Assembly: GCA_934777095.1 (NCBI GenBank)
Contig: CAKVNP010000130.1
Span: forward strand, 1 to 6,547
Reading direction: 5' to 3'
DNA length: 6,547 bases
DNA from: an uncultured Clostridium sp.
GTDB taxonomy: Bacteria; Bacillota; Clostridia; Clostridiales; Clostridiaceae
The translations under genes and the position numbers were made by a program. Shown piece after piece: positions 1-5,071 of the stretch (position 1 is the first letter of the stretch; every line of letters starts with the position of its first letter). The notes under the pieces were generated by a model that was not told the DNA's origin, did no database searches, and saw only the letters and a list, made by a program, of their open reading frames with translations.

Positions 1-2
1 AA

Positions 3-497
3 ATTTGGTTAGTAGAAGATATAAAATTAGTTATCGATGAAATTGGTAGTAAGTGGAATTATCCATGTAATATAAAAATTGAAATATCAAAAAGAGCTAC
101 AAAAAGAATGGGAGCATTTTTTTATAAAAAATACAGAAATAAAATTGAACCGGTAAAGTTTGTTTTTGCAGAGGATTTAGTAAAAGGAAGCTATCAGGAA
201 AAAATAGTGAAAGAAGTAATAATTCATGAATATATACATTACTACTGTGATACTAGAACGGGCGTAAGTAATGGGCATAATAAAGTTTTTAAAGAGGTAT
301 GCTGCAAGGTAGGGATTTCTGATAAAGCAACTTTCCGGTATAATACTGAAAAGAGCAGTACAGGGAAAAGATATAATATATATTGTAGTAATTGTAATAA
401 GTTAGTATGTGTACATAAAAGAAAAGATGCAGCTCATAGGAAAGTTGATGAATATATTTCGAAGTGCTGTAAGGCAAAATTATATTTAAGGCAATAA
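3..497 (+). CDS. SprT-like zinc metalloprotease, 5' end outside window (partial)
   Basis: The frame is open from the first complete codon at position 3, so the gene begins upstream. The ATG at 108 is internal: the 35 codons before it (starting IWLVEDIKLVIDEIG) are in frame, read like protein, and no Shine-Dalgarno site precedes 108. The visible 164 residues carry HEYIH at codons 225-239, followed by a third histidine 13 residues later in NGHNKVF, which matches the HExxH...H zinc site of the SprT-like family. A cysteine cluster follows near the C-terminus (YCSNC, then KCCKAKL), probably the family's zinc ribbon, although the last pair is adjacent cysteines rather than CxxC. Relatives are SprT/YdcK of bacteria and the DNA-protein crosslink protease SPRTN. 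The substrate of the bacterial members is not well established, so the role here is inferred from the family only. The stop is TAA, and no clear terminator follows. Confidence 0.82.
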   Translation: MWLVEDIKLVIDEIGSKWNYPCNIKIEISKRATKRMGAFFYKKYRNKIEPVKFVFAEDLVKGSYQEKIVKEVIIHEYIHYYCDTRTGVSNGHNKVFKEVCCKVGISDKATFRYNTEKSSTGKRYNIYCSNCNKLVCVHKRKDAAHRKVDEYISKCCKAKLYLRQ

Positions 498-557
498 CGT
501 TTAATAAAAAAAATCGTAATATATGTTTAGGTTTTAGCTTAATGTCATAAAAAAGTA

Positions 558-586
558 TTGAAAATTAAACCTATAGATACTATTAT
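558..586 (+). promoter_or_regulatory. Sigma-A type promoter for the DUF1292 gene
   Basis: TTGAAA (558-563) and TATTAT (581-586) are separated by 17 bases, and a TATAAT overlaps at 584-589. The start of transcription would fall near 593-596, about 25 bases before the ATG at 621. An inverted repeat TAGGTTT (528-534) / AAACCTA (567-573) spans the -35 region and could be an operator, but it may be chance in such AT-rich DNA. Confidence 0.6.
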
Positions 587-620
587 AATAATTAGTTTAT
601 AACAAAGGAGCTATTAAATT

Positions 621-887
621 ATGAGTAATGAACAAAACAACAATGAAGAAAGACAAATAATGACCTTTTTAGATGAAGACGGAAATAAAGTTGAATTTGA
701 AGCAGTTGCAAGAATTTATTTAGAAGAAAAAGAATATTTATTATTAGCGCCAGCCGATGAGAAGGACTCAGAAGATATATATGTATTTAGAGTTGATGAA
801 GTAGATGGAAAGCAGGAATTAAATTTAGTTGAAGATGATAATGAATTTATTGCTGTTAAAAAAGAATATAAGAAACTATTATATTAA
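621..887 (+). CDS. DUF1292 family protein (YrzB-like)
   Basis: This is an 88-residue acidic protein. After a polar, Asn-rich N-terminus, residues from about 13 ([20 protein letters not shown]) through [25 protein letters not shown] to the C-terminus match the usual pattern of the DUF1292 family: an opening 'D-G-x-x-x-x-F' strand, then 'Y-x-x-L-x-P', then 'V-F-R-V'. The length is normal for the family. The biochemical function is unknown. The family often sits next to the Holliday junction resolvase yrrK and alaS in Firmicutes, but here it is separate, behind its own promoter. The start is supported by AAAGGAG at 604-610, 10 bases before the ATG. The stop is 14 bases before the next gene, so the two probably share a transcript. 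Confidence 0.85.
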   Translation: MSNEQNNNEERQIMTFLDEDGNKVEFEAVARIYLEEKEYLLLAPADEKDSEDIYVFRVDEVDGKQELNLVEDDNEFIAVKKEYKKLLY

Positions 888-901
888 GAGGAGATTTAAA
901 A

Positions 902-1309
902 GTGAAGGTTAATGAAATAATTAATTTTTTAAATGAAAATGGATTATCTGAAGTTGAAGAATTAAGAAAAGAAAAAGATTTATTATTATTAAATTTCTAT
1001 TTAGATTTCGATAAAGATATAATTGAGGCAGCAAGAGCATATGCAGATAATGAAAGCAGTAATGGAACAGAAGAGTGGATGAATGAATTCTATCTTCCAT
1101 ATCTTTATGATTATGCTAATGATGAAGTATTAGAAATTATGGAAGAACTTATTGAAGAATTTGAAGTTGAAGGTGAATTCATGGCATTTCAAAATAAAGA
1201 AGAAACTTCTGGCTATGTTCAGTTCATGGCACTCTTTACAAATGAAGAAAATGATGCTACAATAGAAGAAATAGTAAAGGATTACATGCAAGAAAAAATA
1301 AAAAAATAA
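902..1309 (+). CDS. Unrecognised acidic protein, second gene of the DUF1292 unit
   Basis: I do not recognise the family of this 135-residue protein. It begins with GTG at 902, preceded by AGGAG at 889-893 with 8 bases between. No signal peptide, membrane span or cysteine motif is visible. The protein is strongly acidic (runs such as EIMEELIEEFEVEGEF) with a short basic end (QEKIKK), and most of it should be alpha-helical, suggesting a small cytoplasmic helical protein. The codon use resembles its neighbours, and the close spacing after the DUF1292 gene argues for co-transcription. No U-rich terminator hairpin follows. The palindrome at 1330-1350 lies just downstream but has no T-tract and belongs to the next promoter. 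That the ORF is real is quite sure; its function is not known. Confidence 0.8.
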   Translation: MKVNEIINFLNENGLSEVEELRKEKDLLLLNFYLDFDKDIIEAARAYADNESSNGTEEWMNEFYLPYLYDYANDEVLEIMEELIEEFEVEGEFMAFQNKEETSGYVQFMALFTNEENDATIEEIVKDYMQEKIKK

Positions 1310-1324
1310 TGTAATAAATTACTA

Positions 1325-1352
1325 TTGAATATAGCAAAATTTTTGCTATAAT
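1325..1352 (+). promoter_or_regulatory. Extended -10 promoter of the 6S-like RNA
   Basis: The -35 box is TTGAAT (1325-1330). The -10 box is a perfect TATAAT (1347-1352) preceded by TGC (1344-1346), giving an extended -10. The spacer is 16 bases. The predicted start is near 1359-1360, a few bases before the closing stem of the RNA, which fits well. A second TATAAT at 1352-1357 is too far from the -35. Confidence 0.75.
1330..1350. repeat. Perfect 10+1+10 palindrome inside the 6S-like promoter
   Basis: The arms TATAGCAAAA (1330-1339) and TTTTGCTATA (1341-1350) are perfect reverse complements around a single T. The palindrome fills the spacer and overlaps the last base of the -35 and the first four bases of the -10. 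As RNA it would lack a following U-tract, so it is a better candidate for a DNA operator than for a terminator. Confidence 0.7.
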
Positions 1353-1358
1353 ATAATC

Positions 1359-1579
1359 ATAAATTAATCCTGAGATGTGCGTTTAGCTTATATTATTCGA
1401 CCTACATTATGTTTACGGGATTTGCAAGAATATTTGTGGATGTCGGGCTTCCAGTAGTAGAAGATGGCAGAAGCAAATTGAGTGAAACCCACCTGCGAGC
1501 TGCAGGTGTGAGTATATGAGTGACCGGCATATTGGGAGATTATATATGTATTTAACACCTCGTAAGAGGTGTTTTTTCT
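1359..1579 (+). ncRNA. ssrS: Probable 6S RNA
   Basis: This stretch has no convincing coding content but has its own promoter and intrinsic terminator, and it folds like 6S RNA. The ends pair in a closing stem: TAATC (1365-1369) with GATTA (1538-1542), then after an internal loop ATGTGC (1375-1380) with GCATAT (1527-1532). Near the 3' half, CACCTGC (1490-1496) pairs with GCAGGTG (1502-1508), preceded by GAAACC. An ACCCACCTGC hairpin of this type is characteristic of Firmicute 6S RNAs, as are the phrases GACCTAC and CGGGATTT in the 5' half. 6S RNA mimics an open promoter, binds the housekeeping RNA polymerase holoenzyme, and modulates transcription in stationary phase; it is released by making a short product RNA from its central bubble. 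The mature 3' end may be near 1545-1575. The assignment comes from recalled family features, not a covariance search. Confidence 0.75.
1554..1579 (+). terminator. Intrinsic terminator of the 6S-like RNA
   Basis: AACACCTC (1554-1561) pairs perfectly with GAGGTGTT (1566-1573) around a GTAA tetraloop, followed by a T-rich tract (TTTTCTTT). On the minus strand there is no matching T-tract, so it acts on the plus strand only. Confidence 0.9.
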
Positions 1580-1623
1580 TTAGAAAAAAGTTTGATGGGA
1601 ATATGTGTAAAATTATTATATAA

Positions 1624-1827
1624 TTAAGCAACCCTTGATCTTAGGGAAGTAAGTTTATGTCGGCGTTTATATCTTATATAAATATGCTTCTGCATTTTAT
1701 AGACGTGATTGTCTAATTTTTCAGAAAGGTATACAATCAACATATTTGTTGGAGATAGAAAGAGAAGAAGGAAATTTAGTAAACATTTCAGCAACAATAT
1801 TTTTTTACGTAACGACTTAATTTTCAT
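1624..1827 (-). CDS. Possible small basic membrane protein (67 aa), convergent with the 6S-like RNA
   Basis: On the minus strand an ATG whose first base is 1827 lies 5 bases after GAGGTG (complement of 1833-1838), a good Shine-Dalgarno site. A GTG at 1833 is in frame but overlaps that site, so 1827 is preferred. The 67 residues begin KIKSLRKK, continue with a hydrophobic run (ILLLKCLLNFLLLFL, about residues 9-23), and end in a very basic tail containing YIRYKRRHK and SLRSRV. This suggests a single membrane helix with a positively charged cytoplasmic part. I recognise no family. Against it, the arginine codons are mixed (CGT, CGC, CGA, AGA, AGG), unlike the AGA-rich neighbours, and no strong promoter is visible upstream. 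It could be a genuine small protein, a small toxin-like peptide, or a chance ORF. Confidence 0.4.
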   Translation of the reverse strand: MKIKSLRKKILLLKCLLNFLLLFLSPTNMLIVYLSEKLDNHVYKMQKHIYIRYKRRHKLTSLRSRVA

Positions 1828-1942
1828 ATACACACCTCAAATATACTATTTATTCAGCAACTTATATATAAAATAATATACTCTATTGGGGAAAAATGGA
1901 AGAAAAAACGAGACCGATTTTCTTACAATTTTTTACAAAAAG

Positions 1943-2003
1943 TAAATAAATGCTTTATTTCCCATACAAACATATAAATAAATGTATTTTTAAAAATAAA
2001 TAC
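1943..2003. repeat. Cluster of AT-rich palindromes and a direct repeat upstream of the DUF896-hprK promoter
   Basis: TAAATAAATG occurs twice (1943-1952 and 1975-1984). AAATAAA (1944-1950) and TTTATTT (1954-1960) form a hairpin-like inverted repeat. TATTTTT (1985-1991) and AAAAATA (1992-1998) form a perfect 14-base palindrome just upstream of the -35 at 2014. Apart from these and the promoter, the gap 1839-2080 shows no gene. The repeats could be regulator sites or only base-composition effects. Confidence 0.35.
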
Positions 2004-2013
2004 TAATAATAAG

Positions 2014-2042
2014 TTGATATTAATAAGAAAAAAATGTAAAAT
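2014..2042 (+). promoter_or_regulatory. Sigma-A type promoter of the DUF896-hprK-M18 operon
   Basis: TTGATA (2014-2019) and TAAAAT (2037-2042) are separated by 17 bases. Transcription would start near 2049, about 30 bases before the ATG at 2081. I looked for a LexA-type box and a CcpA cre site here and saw neither. Confidence 0.65.
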
Positions 2043-2080
2043 AATCATAAACAAATTAATTTTAGAAAGGACATAAAACA

Positions 2081-2272
2081 ATGGATTATACTAATGCAAA
2101 AGAAGAAGTACTAACAAAAAGAATAAATGAGCTTTATAAGAAGAGCAAAGAAGAAGGTTTAACTGAGGCTGAAAAGGAAGAACAAGCTAAATTAAGAAGA
2201 ATATACATAGATAGAGTGAAGGCCAACTTTAGAGTTCAACTAGAAGGCGTAGAGTTAAAAAATAAGCAATAA
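2081..2272 (+). CDS. DUF896 / UPF0291 family protein (YnzC-like)
   Basis: This is a 63-residue, highly charged protein. Residues about 11-58 (KRINELYKKSKEEGLTEAE, then EQAKLRRIYIDRVKANFR) match the DUF896 family, represented by B. subtilis YnzC: two helices forming a hairpin, with the 'ELxxKxKxxGLTxxExxEQxxLRxxYxxxxxxNFR' pattern. The length is typical. The function is unknown. In B. subtilis the gene belongs to the LexA-controlled yneA-yneB-ynzC operon, whereas here it leads an operon with HPr kinase. The start is supported by AGAAAGGA at 2064-2071, 9 bases before the ATG. The gap to hprK is 17 bases with no terminator, so co-transcription is likely. Confidence 0.9.
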   Translation: MDYTNAKEEVLTKRINELYKKSKEEGLTEAEKEEQAKLRRIYIDRVKANFRVQLEGVELKNKQ

Positions 2273-2289
2273 TAAAAGGGTGGTAGGTT

Positions 2290-3207
2290 TTGTCAGTTCC
2301 AGTAGAAAAGCTAATTAAGGATTTTGACCTTGAAGTCTTAGTAGAAGGTGAAAAGGGAACGGAAGTAACAGTAAATGATATAAATAGACCAGGTTTACAA
2401 CTGGCCGGATTTTATAATTATTTTGCTCCAGAAAGACTACAAGTTGTAGGAAAAGCTGAATGGAGCTTTATAGATGATATGGGTGTGGAATTGAGACGTA
2501 AAAGAGTAGATAAATACTTTAGTTTCAATTCTCAATGTGTTGTAATTACAAGAGGACTAGAACCACATGCTCAATTTATTAGAGCGGCAAAGAAGAATAA
2601 GGTATGGCTTTTAAGAACTGATATGGTAACAACAAGCTTTATTAGTAAAATGACTATATATTTATCAGATAAATTTGCTCCAGAAACTAGATTGCATGGT
2701 GTTTTAGTTGATGTATACGGAATAGGTATATTGATAACAGGAGAAAGTGGAATAGGAAAAAGTGAAGTTGCATTAGAACTTATTAAAAGAGGACATAGGT
2801 TAGTTAGTGATGATGCAGTAGATATTAAAGAAATAGATGGTGAACTTATAGGTACATCACCTAAGATTACTATTGGTATGTTAGAAGTTAGGGGAATTGG
2901 CATAATAGACATCTCATCTTTATATGGACTAAGTTCAGTTCAGCAATCAAAAAGTGTTAATTTAGTAATGCACTTTGAGCATTGGAAAGACGATGGTGAT
3001 TATGATAGATTAGGAATAAATCAGGAAACGCAGGATATTCTTGGAGTAGATGTAAAAAGACTGAGGGTCCCAGTAAGACCTGGAAGAAATATAGCAGTAA
3101 TAATCGAAGCTGCTGCAGTTAATTACAGACATTCATTAATGTCAAATATCACAGCCGTAGATATTATTGAAAGAAGAATGGAGAGCATATCTGAGGAAGA
3201 ATATTAG
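2290..3207 (+). CDS. hprK: HPr kinase/phosphorylase
   Basis: This is a 305-residue cytoplasmic enzyme that phosphorylates the regulatory serine (Ser46) of HPr with ATP or pyrophosphate and also removes the phosphate. It thereby sets carbon catabolite repression through CcpA and PTS activity. The N-terminal domain (about 1-130) is the family's regulatory domain. The C-terminal kinase domain contains the catalytic histidine in RLHG (His136), a Walker A loop GESGIGKS (151-158), the acidic pair in VSDDAV (Asp174, Asp175), the family signature LEVRGIGIIDI (198-208) and VRPGRN (262-267). All key residues are present and the length is normal. The start is TTG at 2290, chosen because GGTGG (2279-2283) is correctly placed and the first internal Met comes only at residue 64. 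It lies 17 bases after the DUF896 gene and 11 bases before the aminopeptidase gene. No HPr gene is in the window. Confidence 0.97.
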   Translation: MSVPVEKLIKDFDLEVLVEGEKGTEVTVNDINRPGLQLAGFYNYFAPERLQVVGKAEWSFIDDMGVELRRKRVDKYFSFNSQCVVITRGLEPHAQFIRAAKKNKVWLLRTDMVTTSFISKMTIYLSDKFAPETRLHGVLVDVYGIGILITGESGIGKSEVALELIKRGHRLVSDDAVDIKEIDGELIGTSPKITIGMLEVRGIGIIDISSLYGLSSVQQSKSVNLVMHFEHWKDDGDYDRLGINQETQDILGVDVKRLRVPVRPGRNIAVIIEAAAVNYRHSLMSNITAVDIIERRMESISEEEY

Positions 3208-3218
3208 GAGGAGAGAAT

Positions 3219-4601
3219 ATGAGTAAAGAAAGTAAAAATGCTTGGCTAAAGTTTGATGAAAAGGGAAAAAAAGAAATATTTGATTTCTGTGAAGGATATA
3301 AGAAATATATTTCAGATTGCAAAACTGAAAGAGAATGTATTACTGAGGCTATAAGATTAGCAGAAGCTAAGGGTTATAGAAATTTAGATGATGTAATAAA
3401 GGCTAATGAAAGTCTTGAAGCAGGCGCTAAAGTATATGTAAATAACATGGAAAAATCTTTAGTATTATTCTTAGTTGGTAATGAAGGTTTAGAGTCAGGT
3501 ATGAGAATAATTGGTTCTCACGTTGATTCACCAAGACTTGACTTAAAACCAAACCCTTTATATGAAGATAGTGAACTTGCAATGATGGACACACATTATT
3601 ATGGGGGAGTAAAAAAATATCAATGGGTTACTTTACCATTAGCATTACATGGTGTAGTAGTTAAAAAAGATGGAACTAAAATAAACGTTGTAATTGGTGA
3701 AGATGATAATGATCCAGTTGTTATGGTATCTGATCTTTTAGTTCATTTATCTGGTGCACAAATGCAGAAGAAAGCTGCTGAAGTAGTTGCTGGTGAAGAT
3801 TTAAATCTTTTAGTTGGAAATATGCCAATTAATGATGAAGAAAAGAATGCTGTAAAAGCTAATGTTCTTGCATTATTAAAAGAAAAATATGATTTTGAAG
3901 AAGAAGATTTCTTATCAGCTGAAATTGAAATAGTCCCAGCAGGTAAATCAAGAGATTTAGGCTTAGACAGAAGTATGATTACTGGATATGGTCAAGATGA
4001 TAGAGTATGTGCTTATACTTCATTAATGGCTTTATTAGAAGTGGAAGAAGTAGAAAAGACTTCAGTAATATTGTTAGCTGATAAAGAAGAAGTAGGAAGT
4101 ATAGGAGCTACAGGAATGCAATCAAGATTCTTTGAAAATGCAGTAGCTGAACTTATGGATAGATTAGGAGAATATTCAGAATTAAAATTAAGAAGAGCAT
4201 TAGCTAATTCAATGATGCTTTCTTCAGATGTAACAGCTGCTTTTGATCCAAATTATCCTTCAGCATATGAAAAGAAAAATGCGGCATTCTTTGGTAAAGG
4301 CTTAGCTTTTGCAAAATATACAGGAGCAAGAGGAAAAGCTGGCTGTAATGATGCAAATGCTGAATTTGTAGCATGGCTTAGAAATGTAATGGATAAAAAT
4401 GATGTTGCATACCAATTTGCTGAACTTGGTAAGGTTGACCAAGGAGGCGGCGGTACTATCGCATATATCCTTGCTGAATATGGCATGGATGTTATAGACT
4501 GTGGTGTTGCACTACAAAATATGCATGCTCCATGGGAAGTAGCAAGCAAAATAGACGTTTATGAAACAATGAGAGGATACAAAGCATTCCTTCAAGAGTA
4601 A
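3219..4601 (+). CDS. apeA: M18 family metallo-aminopeptidase
   Basis: This 460-residue protein belongs to the M18 (aspartyl aminopeptidase / aminopeptidase I) family: two-zinc, cytoplasmic, usually multimeric peptidases that remove N-terminal residues from peptides. Expected metal and catalytic residues are all visible: His101 in IGSHVDSPRLD, the bridging Asp260 in GYGQDD, Glu290 and Glu291 in ADKEEVGS, Asp337 in SSDVTAAFDP and His436 in NMHAPWE. The glycine-rich DQGGGGTIA loop (407-415) is also intact. Length and the HYYGGVKKYQW segment fit the clostridial form usually called apeA; the symbol is a family-level choice. The start ATG follows AGGAGGAG (3206-3213), which overlaps the hprK stop codon, so translation is probably coupled to hprK. 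No signal peptide is present. A long hairpin follows 9 bases after the stop. Substrate preference cannot be read from sequence. Confidence 0.95.
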   Translation: MSKESKNAWLKFDEKGKKEIFDFCEGYKKYISDCKTERECITEAIRLAEAKGYRNLDDVIKANESLEAGAKVYVNNMEKSLVLFLVGNEGLESGMRIIGSHVDSPRLDLKPNPLYEDSELAMMDTHYYGGVKKYQWVTLPLALHGVVVKKDGTKINVVIGEDDNDPVVMVSDLLVHLSGAQMQKKAAEVVAGEDLNLLVGNMPINDEEKNAVKANVLALLKEKYDFEEEDFLSAEIEIVPAGKSRDLGLDRSMITGYGQDDRVCAYTSLMALLEVEEVEKTSVILLADKEEVGSIGATGMQSRFFENAVAELMDRLGEYSELKLRRALANSMMLSSDVTAAFDPNYPSAYEKKNAAFFGKGLAFAKYTGARGKAGCNDANAEFVAWLRNVMDKNDVAYQFAELGKVDQGGGGTIAYILAEYGMDVIDCGVALQNMHAPWEVASKIDVYETMRGYKAFLQE

Positions 4602-4610
4602 TATAAAATA

Positions 4611-4678
4611 AAATCACCCCATTCACATAATATAATATTTTTGAATATATTATATTATGTGAAAAGGGGTGATTTTTT
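4611..4678 (+). terminator. Very long hairpin: operon terminator overlapping the holin-like gene's ribosome binding site
   Basis: AAATCACCCC (4611-4620) pairs perfectly with GGGGTGATTT (4666-4675). After a small internal loop, a second perfect stem of 15 base pairs (4624-4638 with 4647-4661) closes an 8-base loop. A run of six T (4673-4678) completes an intrinsic terminator for the hprK-M18 operon. The 3' outer arm contains GGGGTGA (4666-4672), 6 bases before the ATG at 4679. The same strand is therefore the Shine-Dalgarno site of the next gene and would be hidden when the hairpin forms. Confidence 0.88.
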
Positions 4679-4909
4679 ATGAAGTTTGATGTATCAAGAT
4701 TAAAAAATTATGGACTATGGGTTTCAATTGCAGCATTGATTCCATTAGTTTTAAGTGCATTTGGAATAAATATTGTCCCTGATAAGTACAATGAAATAGT
4801 TAATGCGATACTTGCCATTTTAGTTATGCTTGGAATACTAAATAATCCAACAACACAAGTAAAAGGGTTTGGTGATGATCCTGTAGATGTAAAAAAAATT
4901 GAAAAATAA
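4679..4909 (+). CDS. Phage-holin-like small membrane protein (phi LC3-type family)
   Basis: This 76-residue protein has two predicted membrane helices (about 12-30 and 38-55) and a short polar tail, ending with an NNPTT...GFGDDP segment. This layout and tail are characteristic of the phi LC3 / Phage_holin_1 family (PF04531), whose phage members form inner-membrane pores that release or trigger endolysin. No endolysin, tail gene or other phage gene is in the window, so this is an orphan: a phage remnant, a domesticated holin, or a small membrane protein with another role. Codon use matches the neighbours and the reading frame is intact. Its ribosome binding site (GGGGTGA, 4666-4672) lies in the 3' arm of the preceding hairpin, so translation from read-through transcripts should be low. 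It is followed by its own terminator. Confidence 0.85.
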   Translation: MKFDVSRLKNYGLWVSIAALIPLVLSAFGINIVPDKYNEIVNAILAILVMLGILNNPTTQVKGFGDDPVDVKKIEK

Positions 4910-4955
4910 GATAGTTAATATTTCATTATGTTCATTATTTAAATAAAATATTTAT

Positions 4956-4995
4956 AAGTTACTACAGAAATATATTATTGTGTAGTAACTTTTTT
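4956..4995 (+). terminator. Intrinsic terminator after the holin-like gene
   Basis: AAGTTACTACA (4956-4966) pairs perfectly over 11 bases with TGTAGTAACTT (4981-4991) around a 14-base loop, and runs into a T tract ending at 4995. It separates the holin-like gene from the ABC-F promoter that begins 8 bases later. Confidence 0.9.
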
Positions 4996-5002
4996 ACATT
5001 AA

Positions 5003-5031
5003 TTGACACTGTTTAATATTAATGGTAGAAT
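5003..5031 (+). promoter_or_regulatory. Strong promoter of the ABC-F leader
   Basis: A perfect -35 TTGACA (5003-5008) and a -10 TAGAAT (5026-5031) are 17 bases apart, and TGG (5023-5025) makes an extended -10. The start of transcription would be near 5038, about 22 bases before the leader ORF and about 222 before the ABC-F start. Such a strong promoter ahead of a long leader fits control after initiation. Confidence 0.85.
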
Positions 5032-5059
5032 AAAGTAAAAAGATGAAAAGGGTGAAAAG

Positions 5060-5071
5060 ATGAGCAAATAA
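5060..5071 (+). CDS. Three-codon leader ORF (Met-Ser-Lys-stop) of the ABC-F gene
   Basis: ATG AGC AAA TAA follows GGGTGA (5050-5055) within AAAAGGGTGA, 4 bases before the ATG (7 from GGG). It lies about 22 bases after the predicted transcription start. It is too short to be a functional protein, but its placement is that of a leader peptide whose start or termination is sensed when an antibiotic slows the ribosome. Its stop codon is the first part of the TAATCTA element that competes in the leader fold. Confidence 0.5.
   Translation: MSK

Noticed and set aside
289..477. Minus-strand ORF opposite the SprT-like gene
   Set aside because: Tyr/Ile-rich low-complexity translation, opposite a recognised zinc metalloprotease frame.
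1330..1350. Palindrome read as the terminator of the 902-1309 gene
   Set aside because: The stem is AT-rich and is followed by ATATAATCAT rather than a T tract; its exact fit in the promoter spacer is better explained as an operator.
1413..1631. Minus-strand ORF of 72 codons across the 6S-like RNA
   Set aside because: It lies opposite a structured RNA with its own promoter and terminator, crosses the terminator hairpin, and has no protein-like composition or convincing ribosome binding site.
1657..1716. Plus-strand short ORF beginning MSAFISYIN between the 6S-like RNA and the DUF896 promoter
   Set aside because: Only 19 codons, no ribosome binding site or promoter, and no recognisable family; possibly the antisense shadow of the minus-strand ORF.
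1861..1900. Possible sporulation sigma-F/G type promoter (GGG-AAAAAT element)
   Set aside because: No matching -35 element at the required spacing.
2571..2912. Minus-strand ORF inside hprK
   Set aside because: It is the shadow of a strongly supported coding frame; the Ser/Ile/Pro-rich translation is typical of an antisense frame.
4253..4549. Minus-strand ORF inside the M18 aminopeptidase gene
   Set aside because: It is the antisense shadow of conserved catalytic motifs and has no start signals.
5043..5063. Alternative leader ORF Met-Lys-Arg-Val-Lys-Arg-stop
   Set aside because: It has no purine-rich ribosome binding site at the right distance and begins only about 5 bases after the predicted transcription start; the overlapping Met-Ser-Lys ORF has a proper site.
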